From contig NZ_JAVIFW010000013.1 in assembly GCF_031157275.1 (NCBI RefSeq), forward strand, positions 153,447 through 217,446: a stretch of DNA of 64,000 bases. Reading direction: 5' to 3'. This document shows, piece by piece, positions 17,776 to 26,027 of the stretch. Under the pieces are notes generated by a model. It saw only the letters and a program-made list of their open reading frames with translations, ran no database searches and was not told the DNA's origin. Position 1 is the stretch's first letter. Every line of letters starts with the position of its first letter. The translations under genes were made by a program, and so were the position numbers. Origin of the DNA: Streptomyces sp. LHD-70 (GTDB taxonomy: Bacteria; Actinomycetota; Actinomycetes; Streptomycetales; Streptomycetaceae).

Positions 17776-20700
17776 ATGCGATCAGCGCAGCCACGTCTCA
17801 GCGTCGTCGTGCCCATCTACAACGTCGAGGACTATCTGGAGGAGTGCCTGCACTCCGTCGCGCGGCAGACCCTCGCGCCCGAGCACGGCATCGAGGTCGT
17901 CCTCGTGGACGACGGCTCCACCGACGGCAGCACCCGCATCGCCCGCGCCTTCGCGGCGGACGACCCGCGCTTCCGGTACGTCCACCAGGAGAACGCCGGC
18001 CTCAGCGCCGCCCGCAACACCGGCGTACGGCACACCTCGCCGGACTCCACGTATCTGGCCTTCGTCGACAGCGACGACATCGTGCCGCACGACGCGTACG
18101 CGCGGATGCTCGCCAGCCTCGACGGCACCGGCTCCGACTTCGCCACCGGCAACGTGTGGCGCCTGGGTGAGCGCGGCCGGCAGCAGGCCTGGCAGTACAA
18201 GTGGCTCACCAGGGCCGCCCGCCGCACCCACATCACGCGCGACCCCGCCCTGCTCTCCGACCGGGTCGCCTGGAACAAGGTGTTCCGCAAGGACTTCTGG
18301 CTCCGCCACGCCCTCACGTTCCCCGAGGGCAAGCTCTACGAGGACACCCCAGTGATGATCCCGGCGCACTTCCTCGCCTCCTCCGTGGACGTGCTGCGCG
18401 AGCACGTCTACTACTGGCGCGTCCGGGAGGGCTCGATCACCCGGCGGCGCAGCGACGTCAAGGGCGTCACCGACCGCATCGCCGCCTGCCGAGGCGTCAG
18501 CGCCTTCCTCGCCGAGCACTTCCCCGAGCAGAAGCGCACGTACGACGTGTCCTGTCTGCGCGACGACTTCGTGTACTTCCTGGAGGGGCTGCCGATGGGC
18601 GGGCCCGAGTACCGCGCCGCCTTCCTCGACGGCGCCGGGGCCTTCCTGGACGAGGCCGATCCGTCCGTGGTCGCGGACCTGCCGGTCGAGCTGCGCGTCA
18701 AGTGGCAGCTGGTGCGCGAGCGGCGCCTCGACGACCTGATCGGCCTGTGGGAGTGCGAGCAGCACAGCGGGACCGCCTTCCACGTCCGCGGCCGCCTGCG
18801 CCGCACCGCCGCCCACCCCACCCCGGCCGGCCCGCCGCTCGCCGTCGACTCCTCGCTCACCCGCCTGAAGCGCCGCGAACTGCCGGTCGTGGCACGGGTG
18901 TCGGAGACCTCCTTCGACGCGCAGGGGCGGCTGCGGATCAGCGGCTACGCGTACGTACGGAATCTGGAGGCGGCCCGCCGGGGTCAGACGATCAAGGCCG
19001 GGCTGCTCAAGTCCTCGCGGCACAAGGGCAGGCTGCGCACGGTCCCGACCCGGACCGTCGCCGCCCCGCGGGCCACCGAGGACTCCGGGCAGCGGCTGCA
19101 CGACTACGACCTGTCCGGGTTCGAGATGACCCTCGACCCGAAGAGGCTGAAGACCAGGGGCCGTTGGCGGCCGGGGAACTGGCAGCTCGGCATCGTCGTC
19201 GCCGGTCACGGGCAGCTCCGCCGCGCCGCCGTGCGCGCCGTCGACGGCCCGGCCGCGCAGTCCGTGGTGCGCGACCTCGGCGACGGCACCCGGCTCGTCC
19301 TCGCCTTCAGCAACGGCCGGCTCGTCCTCAAGGTGCAGACGTACGCGGCCCGGATCGAGCAGCACGCGCGCGTGGGTGAGGACGTGCTGCTCACCGGGCG
19401 GCTGTACGGCGGGCTGCGGCCGACCGGACTGCACCTCAAGCACAAGCACTCCGACACCGAGATCACCTGCCCGGTCACCGTCGACGGCACCGACTTCACC
19501 GCGCGCGTGCCGCTGCCCGAACTGGAGGCCGTACCGCCCGCCCCGCACCTCGCGCCCCGCGAGGTCGAACCGCGGCCGGGCGACCGCTGGCAGGCCAACC
19601 TGGTGCTCGCCGACGGCTCCCTGAAGTCGGTCGCCGCTCTCACCGACCTGCCGCCCGGCCGGTACGCGACGGGCGCGGGCCGCGAGCTGTGCACCACCGC
19701 CAACGACACCGGGCAGCTGGTGGTCGAGCTGACCCGGCAGCCGATCGCGGACACCGTGCTCTGGTCCGACGACGGCGTCCTGGAGGTCGAGGGCAGCCTG
19801 GCGGCGGCGAGTTGGGGCGAGACGGAACTGGTGCTGCGGCACAGCGCGCGCGGCGACGAGGTCACCGTGCCCGTCGAGCGCACCGACGACCGCTTCCGCG
19901 CCGCCTTCCCGCCCGCCTCGGTGCACGACGGGCTGCCGCTGCGCGCGGGCCGCTGGTACGCGTTCCTGCGGGAGACCGCGCCGGGGCCCGACGTGGGCGA
20001 GGTGCACGCGCGCGACGGCATGCCGGTGCGGCTGCTCACCTCGCTCTGCGCCGAACTGCCCCGCAAGCAGAGCATCGACGGCCGCGAGTACGCCGCCGAC
20101 CGGCGCTTCGGCGACCGGCTCCTGATCGAATCGGGCCCGGTCCTTCCCCCGGCCGAGCGGGGCGCGTACCGGCGCGAGCGGCTGCGTACCGAGCACTACG
20201 CACGGCAGCGTGAACTCCCGCTCCGGGAGGCGGTGTTGTGGTGCGACGGCGGCTCGCCGCGGGCCGTCCACGAGGAGCTGGTGCGGCGCGGCGTGGAGAT
20301 CGACCACCTGTGGGTCACGGACGACGGCCGGACCCGCGTACCGCCCGCCGCGCGCGGAGTGGAGCGGCACAGCGCCGACTGGTACGAGGCGCTGGCCCGC
20401 TGCCGCCGCATCGTCACCGAGGACCACCTGCCCGACTGGTTCGAGCGCCGGGACGGCCAGACCGTCGTGCAGACCTGGCACGGCTCCCCGCTCAAGCGCA
20501 TCGGCACCGACCTCACCGACACGCTCTACGCCGACCACGGCCACCTCGACGCGCTGCCGCGCCTGTCCGCCCAGTGGAGCGTCCTGGTCACGCCGAACCG
20601 GTACGCCATCCCGCACATGACCCGCGCCCTGCACTACGAGGGCGAGATCCTGCAGGCCGGATCGCCCCGCAACGACCTGTTCTTCGCCGAGGACCGCGAG

Positions 20701-21282
20701 AAGGTCGCCGACCGCGTCCGCACCGAACTCGGCCTCGACGAGGACCGCCGCATCGTCCTGTACGCCCCCACCTACCGCGACCACCTCGCCCACGCGCGCG
20801 GCCGATTCCGCTACGAACCCACCCTGGACTCAGCCGAGTTGGAGCGGCAACTGGGCGCCGACCACACCCTCCTCGTCCGCCGCCACCCGCTCGCCTCCGG
20901 CCGTCTCACCGGCGCCCGCGCCCCCTTCGTACGGGACGTGAGCGACCACCCGCAGCCCGCCGAGCTGCTCCTGGTCGCGGACGTCCTGGTGACCGACTAC
21001 TCGGCCCTGATGTTCGACTTCGCGCACACCGGGCGGCCGATGCTGTTCCTCACCCCGGACCTGGAGCACTACCGGGACACCCTGCGCGGCTTCTACGTCG
21101 ACCTGGAGCGCCGCGCACCCGGACCGCTCCTGCGCACCACCGCCGAACTCGCCGCAGCCCTCGGCGACTTGGACAGGGTCGCGGACCGGCACGCGGACGC
21201 GTACGCCACGTTCCGGCAGGCGTACTGCGACCTCGACGACGGCCGGGCGGCGGGCCGGGTCGCGGACAGGCTCCTGCGGTGA
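17776..21282 (+). CDS. GT2 / CDP-glycerol glycerophosphotransferase fusion (1168 aa)
   Basis: Residues 1-230 are an intact GT2 domain (LSVVVPIYNVEDYLEEC, LVDDGSTDGS, FVDSDD). A long beta-rich middle region contains PPGRYATGAGRELCTTAND, the local form of the recurrent module. The C-terminal TagF-like domain has QTWHGSPLKRIG (W901), LVRRHPLASG (H about 1037) and VLVTDYSALMFDFAHTGRP. In family enzymes the WHG and later histidine regions serve the transfer of glycerol phosphate from CDP-glycerol. It is the closest paralogue of the protein at 3946-7473. ATG 17776 has GAAAGG nearby and starts just before the GT2 domain; an upstream in-frame ATG at 17722 would add an unlikely Arg/Cys-rich extension. 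Its stop overlaps the membrane protein gene by 4 nt. Confidence 0.9.
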   Translation: MRSAQPRLSVVVPIYNVEDYLEECLHSVARQTLAPEHGIEVVLVDDGSTDGSTRIARAFAADDPRFRYVHQENAGLSAARNTGVRHTSPDSTYLAFVDSDDIVPHDAYARMLASLDGTGSDFATGNVWRLGERGRQQAWQYKWLTRAARRTHITRDPALLSDRVAWNKVFRKDFWLRHALTFPEGKLYEDTPVMIPAHFLASSVDVLREHVYYWRVREGSITRRRSDVKGVTDRIAACRGVSAFLAEHFPEQKRTYDVSCLRDDFVYFLEGLPMGGPEYRAAFLDGAGAFLDEADPSVVADLPVELRVKWQLVRERRLDDLIGLWECEQHSGTAFHVRGRLRRTAAHPTPAGPPLAVDSSLTRLKRRELPVVARVSETSFDAQGRLRISGYAYVRNLEAARRGQTIKAGLLKSSRHKGRLRTVPTRTVAAPRATEDSGQRLHDYDLSGFEMTLDPKRLKTRGRWRPGNWQLGIVVAGHGQLRRAAVRAVDGPAAQSVVRDLGDGTRLVLAFSNGRLVLKVQTYAARIEQHARVGEDVLLTGRLYGGLRPTGLHLKHKHSDTEITCPVTVDGTDFTARVPLPELEAVPPAPHLAPREVEPRPGDRWQANLVLADGSLKSVAALTDLPPGRYATGAGRELCTTANDTGQLVVELTRQPIADTVLWSDDGVLEVEGSLAAASWGETELVLRHSARGDEVTVPVERTDDRFRAAFPPASVHDGLPLRAGRWYAFLRETAPGPDVGEVHARDGMPVRLLTSLCAELPRKQSIDGREYAADRRFGDRLLIESGPVLPPAERGAYRRERLRTEHYARQRELPLREAVLWCDGGSPRAVHEELVRRGVEIDHLWVTDDGRTRVPPAARGVERHSADWYEALARCRRIVTEDHLPDWFERRDGQTVVQTWHGSPLKRIGTDLTDTLYADHGHLDALPRLSAQWSVLVTPNRYAIPHMTRALHYEGEILQAGSPRNDLFFAEDREKVADRVRTELGLDEDRRIVLYAPTYRDHLAHARGRFRYEPTLDSAELERQLGADHTLLVRRHPLASGRLTGARAPFVRDVSDHPQPAELLLVADVLVTDYSALMFDFAHTGRPMLFLTPDLEHYRDTLRGFYVDLERRAPGPLLRTTAELAAALGDLDRVADRHADAYATFRQAYCDLDDGRAAGRVADRLLR

Positions 21283-22886
21283 GCACGACCGCCCCGGCCG
21301 CCTCGCGTACCGAAAACCGTCACTACGCGCGCGTGGTGCGGGGCGCGACGGCCGTGTTCGGCGGCCACCGCTCCCTGCGCCCGAGCCCCTACCTGGTCTT
21401 CGGCACCCTCTTCTGGGTGCTTGTCTCGGCGGCCGCCTGGCGGGTGCCGATCTGCTGCGACTTCGGCCAGCACGCGGCCGTCGTCGAGCGCCTCAAGGCC
21501 GACCTCCTGAACCCGGCCCACCCGACCGTCGCGCTGCCGGGCGACGGCAGCGCCTACTACTCGCCGTACGCCGTCATCCAGGGCGCGTTCGCGCAGCTCA
21601 CCGGGCTCGCGGGCTGGCAGGTCGTCAAGCTCACCGGCGCGGTCAACCTGATCGTCCTGCTGACCGGCCTGAACCGCGCCGTCAAAACCCTCACCACGCG
21701 CGCGTGGGCGCCCGTTCTCGCCCTGGCCTTCATGGTGCTGCTGTGGGGCACGCGGATGGCCTGGTGGTCCGGGTACCTGGGCCTGATGTCGCTGACGGGG
21801 CACCTGCCCTTCCCGTCGACGTTCGGGATCGGGCTCACCTTCTGGGCCTGGGCGCTGACGGCCCGCCTGGCGCGCTCGGGCGGTTCCCCTCGGGCGTACG
21901 CGGGACTCGGCGCGCTGTGCGGACTCGTGCTGCTCGTGCACCCGATCTCGGCGGTGGCGGCGATGACCGGCGTGCTCGCCTTCGTCGTCGGTCGGCAACG
22001 TGACTGGCACGCGCGCGTGGTGGGGTGTTGGGCGCTCGCCGGTGCGGTGGCGATTCTGGTCGCGCTGGTGTGGCCGTACTACAGCGTGTTCTCACTCGTC
22101 GGCGACCAGAGCGTGCACGGCATCCACGAGCAGCTCTACTCCGAGATGGAGGCCCGCTTCTGGCTGGCCCTGATCGGCGTACCGGTGCTGTGGCTCCGCC
22201 GCCGGAGGGACCGCCTCGACCCGCTGGTCCTCATGTTCGCGGCGGAGGTCCTGGTCATCGCGTACGGCTGGTTCAGCGGCCACTACACGTACGGCCGGAT
22301 CCTCGGACTCACCCTGGTCCCCCTGCAGTTCGCGCTCGCCGTGGAGCTGGCCGAGCCCCGCCCGTGGCCCGTGAGCCGCCGCTTCCTGGCCCAGGCGGCG
22401 GCGGTCGGCACGGCGCTCGGCTTCCTCGTCCACGGCGGCGCGGTGGTGCCCCGCTCGGTCGACCCGATCGGCTTCGACCAGCCGCCGCGCTGGCCGCAGT
22501 ACGCGTGGGCGGCGCGGCGGATCGCCCCCGGCGAGGTGGTCCTCACCGACGGCTACCGCGCGTCCCGCTCGCTGCCCGGCTACGGCCCCAACCTGGTCGC
22601 CCCCGCCTGGCCGGACGCGTCCCTCCCGGAGCCGGAACGGACACGGCGCCAGGACGCCGTCCACCGCTACCTCGCCGATGACTCGACCCCGGCCGAACGC
22701 GCCGCGATCGTCCACGAGTACGACGTCCGCTGGCTCCTCCTCTCCCCCGACCAGAAGGCGCCGAGGGAGGCGGTGGTGGTGGCTTGGGGTCCGGAGACGG
22801 GCGAGGTACTGGCACGCGTGCCTGGCGATCCCGGCCGGGGAAAATCCAGCCCGGCCCGGGGAAAAACCAGCCCGGCCGGCGCTTGA
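21279..22886 (+). CDS. Polytopic membrane protein, possible GT-C glycosyltransferase
   Basis: A 535-residue integral membrane protein with roughly ten hydrophobic segments, including LVFGTLFWVLVSAAAW near residue 40 and VLALAFMVLLWG. A soluble C-terminal portion follows. CCDFGQHAAVVERLKADLL after the first segment supplies acidic residues in an extracytoplasmic loop, as in GT-C lipid-phosphate-sugar transferases. I do not recognise the family firmly. It is coupled to the preceding glycerophosphotransferase gene by a GTGA overlap, so a role in the same polymer is likely. The last 20 or so residues (Gly/Lys/Ser/Pro repeats) and the stop codon lie inside a dispersed repeat, so the native C-terminus may have been replaced. 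Confidence 0.72.
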   Translation: MSTTAPAASRTENRHYARVVRGATAVFGGHRSLRPSPYLVFGTLFWVLVSAAAWRVPICCDFGQHAAVVERLKADLLNPAHPTVALPGDGSAYYSPYAVIQGAFAQLTGLAGWQVVKLTGAVNLIVLLTGLNRAVKTLTTRAWAPVLALAFMVLLWGTRMAWWSGYLGLMSLTGHLPFPSTFGIGLTFWAWALTARLARSGGSPRAYAGLGALCGLVLLVHPISAVAAMTGVLAFVVGRQRDWHARVVGCWALAGAVAILVALVWPYYSVFSLVGDQSVHGIHEQLYSEMEARFWLALIGVPVLWLRRRRDRLDPLVLMFAAEVLVIAYGWFSGHYTYGRILGLTLVPLQFALAVELAEPRPWPVSRRFLAQAAAVGTALGFLVHGGAVVPRSVDPIGFDQPPRWPQYAWAARRIAPGEVVLTDGYRASRSLPGYGPNLVAPAWPDASLPEPERTRRQDAVHRYLADDSTPAERAAIVHEYDVRWLLLSPDQKAPREAVVVAWGPETGEVLARVPGDPGRGKSSPARGKTSPAGA

Positions 22887-22948
22887 GGACGAGGCCGGAG
22901 GCCGACAATCCAGCCCGTCCGGCGTTTGAGGACGAGGCCGGAGGCCGA
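22867..22948. repeat. Tandem dispersed Streptomyces intergenic repeat, two 39-bp copies
   Basis: Copies at 22867-22905 and 22910-22948 share CCAGCCCGTCCGGCGTTTGA (first copy: GGCCGGCGCTTGA) and the following GGACGAGGCCGGAGGCCGA. Two shorter partial copies lie at 22838-22866 inside the coding sequence. The first full copy contains the stop codon of the upstream gene. A related element occurs at 27659-27725. Confidence 0.75.
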
Positions 22949-22955
22949 TGGGGGT

Positions 22956-22974
22956 CTGGGGGCGGAGCCCCCAG
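22956..22974. terminator. Hairpin between convergent genes
   Basis: CTGGGGGC-GGA-GCCCCCAG is a perfect 8-bp stem with a 3-nt loop between the stops of the convergent genes at 22886 and 23018. There is no U-tract, as is usual in Streptomyces. It may act in both directions. Confidence 0.65.
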
Positions 22975-23017
22975 GTGCCGAGCCCCGGACCACGGCAAGT
23001 GGACGTCGACGTAAGAC

Positions 23018-24625
23018 CTACTCCACCGGCGGCCAGCCGACCGGCTTCTCCGGCGGCCGCCGGAGGTAGTGCCGCAGCACCCCGCTGCGCGTCTGGTACT
23101 CGTCCCGCAACAGGAACTCCTCGTTCACGACGGTGAGTTTCGCCCGCTCGGTCGCGCTCTTCGGGTTCCACTCGGCACTCGCCGCGTACGGCTCCGCGAG
23201 CAGCCACACATGCTCCAGGTTCGCGAGCCGCCGCCGCAGTTCCGCCGGGCCGGTCTCCTCGCCGTACAGCGTTCCGGAGGCGGCGGCGGTGCGCGCGAGG
23301 GCGATGTCGTTGGTGTTCCGGAACTCGTGCGGGTAGGCGAGCGCGGTGCGCCGCCCGACGGACGGCAGGTAGAGCATCGCGTCGCCCGGACCGATCCGCT
23401 CCGCCACGAGCTGGGCGACCGCCGCCGGATCGTCGGGCCGCTGCTCCGTCGTACGGTCGTCCCGGTGCAGCGGCAGCTGCCAGCAGAACGCGAGGCCGAG
23501 GACGGCCGCCCCGAAGACCGCGCCGCCCGCGCGGCGACCGGGCCGGGAGCGCATCATCCGTACGCCACGGGCGATCCGCTCGGCACCCGCGGCGGCGCAC
23601 AGCGGCGCACCGGCGAGGGCGAAGAACAGGTAGCGGTCGTGGTGCAGCGGCGTGTACTGCGAGGCCGCGAGGAGCACCAGCGGAGGCAGCACCATCAGCG
23701 GCATGGCGACCGCGTTGAGCGAGAGCCGGCCGGTGCGCTCCAAGGGCGAGTTGAGGGAGACGCAGGCGAGCAGCAGGGCCGCGGTGAGCACGAGTTCCGT
23801 CGGCCCGGCGAAGGCCTTGAGGAGGGAGGCGGAGCCGCCCTCGTCGGAACCCGCGAGCCAGGCGGCGTGCTCGCTCTGGCCGAGGGTGAGCCGGGCCAGC
23901 GGCAGCAGCACGGTGAGCGCGGCGCAGCCGCAGACGGCCCAGTTGCGCCAGGCCCGCGGGTCGAGCCGCTTCCAGGAGAGCAGCAGCGTGACGGCGTGCG
24001 CGAGCAGGATCAGCGCGGCGAGCTGGTGCAGCAGGACGGTCACGGTGACGACGGCCCCGTACAGGCACCAGTCCTTGACACGGCCCTGCCGCACGGCCCG
24101 GACGAGGAGCAGCGTGGCACCGGTGACTCCGGCGGCGACGAGGGCGTAACTGCGGCCCTCCTGGGCGTAGTACCCGGTGAGCGGGGTGGCCACGTAGAGG
24201 AGTCCGGCCCAGAGGCCGACGCGGGGGCGGGCGAGGCGGACGCCGAGTGCGGCGATCAGGGCGGCGGTGGCGGCGCCGGCGAACACCGACGGCAGCCGCA
24301 GGGCGACTTCGCCGGGGTGCACGGCGAGCACGGCGTGCATCAGGAGGTAGTAGAGGCCGTGGACGGCGTCGGCGCTGCCGAGCAGCCGCACGATCTCGGG
24401 GAGCGAGCGGGTGGCCACCTGGTGGGTGACCCCTTCGTCGCGCCACATGGATTCGCGGTCCAGGCCCCAGAGGCCGAGGAGGAGCATGGCGGCGGCGGGA
24501 ACGAGCACGGCCGTGGCGGCCGGCCTGGCGGTGAGTGCAGCCCATGCGGTGCGGATGTGGCCCGGCGCGGCGGCCGTGGCGGACGGTCCGGCAGCGAGGG
24601 CCGCACGAAGAGTCGTGACGTGCAT
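23018..24625 (-). CDS. GT39-family (PMT-like) membrane glycosyltransferase
   Basis: A 535-residue GT-C enzyme with about eleven transmembrane segments. The first hydrophobic helix is followed by LDRESMWRDEGVTH, whose acidic pair (DE) matches the catalytic loop of PMT/ArnT proteins. YYAQEGRSYAL further on is also typical. These enzymes transfer a sugar from a polyprenyl-phosphate donor on the outer face of the membrane. The C-terminal 120 residues are soluble. ATG 24625 lies at the divergent promoter region shared with the GT87-like gene. Together with 24708-25991 it could decorate the polymer after export, with lipid-linked sugars perhaps made by the DprE1/DprE2-like pair. The acceptor is unknown. 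Confidence 0.8.
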   Translation of the reverse strand: MHVTTLRAALAAGPSATAAAPGHIRTAWAALTARPAATAVLVPAAAMLLLGLWGLDRESMWRDEGVTHQVATRSLPEIVRLLGSADAVHGLYYLLMHAVLAVHPGEVALRLPSVFAGAATAALIAALGVRLARPRVGLWAGLLYVATPLTGYYAQEGRSYALVAAGVTGATLLLVRAVRQGRVKDWCLYGAVVTVTVLLHQLAALILLAHAVTLLLSWKRLDPRAWRNWAVCGCAALTVLLPLARLTLGQSEHAAWLAGSDEGGSASLLKAFAGPTELVLTAALLLACVSLNSPLERTGRLSLNAVAMPLMVLPPLVLLAASQYTPLHHDRYLFFALAGAPLCAAAGAERIARGVRMMRSRPGRRAGGAVFGAAVLGLAFCWQLPLHRDDRTTEQRPDDPAAVAQLVAERIGPGDAMLYLPSVGRRTALAYPHEFRNTNDIALARTAAASGTLYGEETGPAELRRRLANLEHVWLLAEPYAASAEWNPKSATERAKLTVVNEEFLLRDEYQTRSGVLRHYLRRPPEKPVGWPPVE

Positions 24626-24664
24626 GCGCCACAGTTTGTGCTATTAACTCACCGATCCTGTGGA

Positions 24665-24693
24665 TTGACGGCGCCTCAGATGGTTTGTACGAC
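24665..24693 (+). promoter_or_regulatory. Candidate vegetative promoter of the GT87-like gene
   Basis: TTGACG (24665-24670), a 17-bp spacer and TACGAC (24688-24693) fit the Streptomyces HrdB pattern. The expected start of transcription is about 8 nt before ATG 24708, so the mRNA would be nearly leaderless. No Shine-Dalgarno sequence is visible, which agrees with that. Confidence 0.45.
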
Positions 24694-24707
24694 CTACGCT
24701 GCCCTCG

Positions 24708-25991
24708 ATGACCACGACACTCATGCCGCCGCCCGCCACGCCCCCGGCCGACCGCCGCGCCACCGTCCGAGCCCTGCTGGCCCTGGTCACGGCCTGGGCG
24801 GCGACGCGTGCCGTGATGCTGGTCCTGCTCGCCCGGGACGGCCGCCACCCGCTCGGCGTCGGCGGCATCGCCCGCGAGGTGCACGAGCTGTACTTCCACT
24901 GGTTCGGCGTACTGACCGAGGGCGGATTCCCGCTCGACGACCCGCTCTGGCAGTACCCACCGGCCGCGGGCCCGGTGCTGCTCTCCCCCGCGCTGCTCCC
25001 CGGGCTCAGCTACTTCCAGGGCTTCGTGGCCCTGGCCCTGCTCGCGGACGCCGCCGTCGCGGTCGCGCTCGCCGGCGCGGGGCGCCGTCCGGGGCGCAGC
25101 CTCGCCGGGGCCGCGCTCTGGGTCGGCGGTCTGCCGCTGCTCCTGCACATCCCGCTCGCCCGGTACGACGTGCAGGTCACCGCGCTCGCCGTGCTCGCCC
25201 TGCTGTGCGTGGCGCGCAGACCTCGCGCGGCCGGGGTGCTCGCCGCGCTCGGAGCCCTCGTGAAGGTCTGGCCCGCGCTCGCGCTGCTCGGCACCCCGCG
25301 CGGGCGCACCACGCGCGCGTCCTGGGCCGCCGCGCTCGCCGCCGCCGCGGCGCTGCTCCTCGTCCTTGTGGCCGCCTTCGAGCACCCCTTCGCGTTCCTG
25401 CGCCAACAGGGCGGCCGGGGCGTGCAGATCGAGTCGCTCGGCGGCACGGCGCTCGCGTTCGCGCGGCTCGCGGGACAGCCCCTGCACGTCGAGTACCGCT
25501 TCGGCGCGATGGAGTTCACCGGCCCGTACGTCACGGCCGTCGCCCACGCCTCGCTGCTCGCGACGGTGCTGGGCGGCGCGGCACTGCTGCTCTGGCGGGT
25601 GCGGGCCCGGCGCTGGACGGAGGCCACGCCCTTCGACGCGGCGCTCTGCGCGGTGCTCGTCTTCACGGTCACGAGCCGGGTGATCAGCCCGCAGTACCTC
25701 ATCTGGCTGCTCGGCCTCGCCGCGGTCTGCCTCAGCTCCCGCGCGACCAGCCAGCGCCCGGCCGCGGCCCTGGTCACGGCCGCCGCGGCGGTCACCACGC
25801 TCGGCTATCCGCTGCTGTACGAGGACGTCATGGCCTCCACCTGGACCGGCACACTCGTCCTGTTCGTACGGAACGTCCTGCTCGTCACAGCCGTCTTGCT
25901 GTCCTGGCGGGGGCTCTGGCGTTCCACGGTCTCCGCCCACCCTCCACGCGGGACTCCACTTCGGACTGCCACGCCCACCAAACCCCGCTAG
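24708..25991 (+). CDS. GT87-family (DUF2029) membrane glycosyltransferase
   Basis: A 427-residue polytopic protein with about ten hydrophobic helices. The pattern LARYDVQVTALAVLALL with ALGALVKVWPALALLG, and PQYLIWLLGLAAV near the end, is characteristic of GT87 polyprenol-phosphate-mannose-dependent alpha-mannosyltransferases. An acidic early loop (VHELYFHWF... GGFPLDDPLW) fits the GT-C active site facing outward. It is divergent from the GT39-like gene. The tail after residue 405 is Arg/Pro/Thr-rich and cytoplasmic. It probably adds a sugar to an exported glycan. The donor is likely a polyprenyl phosphate sugar, but the identity is not shown by the sequence. Confidence 0.8.
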   Translation: MTTTLMPPPATPPADRRATVRALLALVTAWAATRAVMLVLLARDGRHPLGVGGIAREVHELYFHWFGVLTEGGFPLDDPLWQYPPAAGPVLLSPALLPGLSYFQGFVALALLADAAVAVALAGAGRRPGRSLAGAALWVGGLPLLLHIPLARYDVQVTALAVLALLCVARRPRAAGVLAALGALVKVWPALALLGTPRGRTTRASWAAALAAAAALLLVLVAAFEHPFAFLRQQGGRGVQIESLGGTALAFARLAGQPLHVEYRFGAMEFTGPYVTAVAHASLLATVLGGAALLLWRVRARRWTEATPFDAALCAVLVFTVTSRVISPQYLIWLLGLAAVCLSSRATSQRPAAALVTAAAAVTTLGYPLLYEDVMASTWTGTLVLFVRNVLLVTAVLLSWRGLWRSTVSAHPPRGTPLRTATPTKPR

Positions 25992-26013
25992 TCGGACAAT
26001 TCCTCGTAAGGGC

Positions 26014-26019
26014 TAAAAT
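26014..26019 (+). promoter_or_regulatory. Candidate -10 element of the 26028 gene
   Basis: TAAAAT matches five of six bases of the -10 consensus and lies 8 bp before the ATG, so transcription would begin at or next to the start codon. No Shine-Dalgarno sequence is present. The -35 region is weak. TCGGACAA lies at 25992-25999. Confidence 0.4.
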
Positions 26020-26027
26020 TCCGACCT

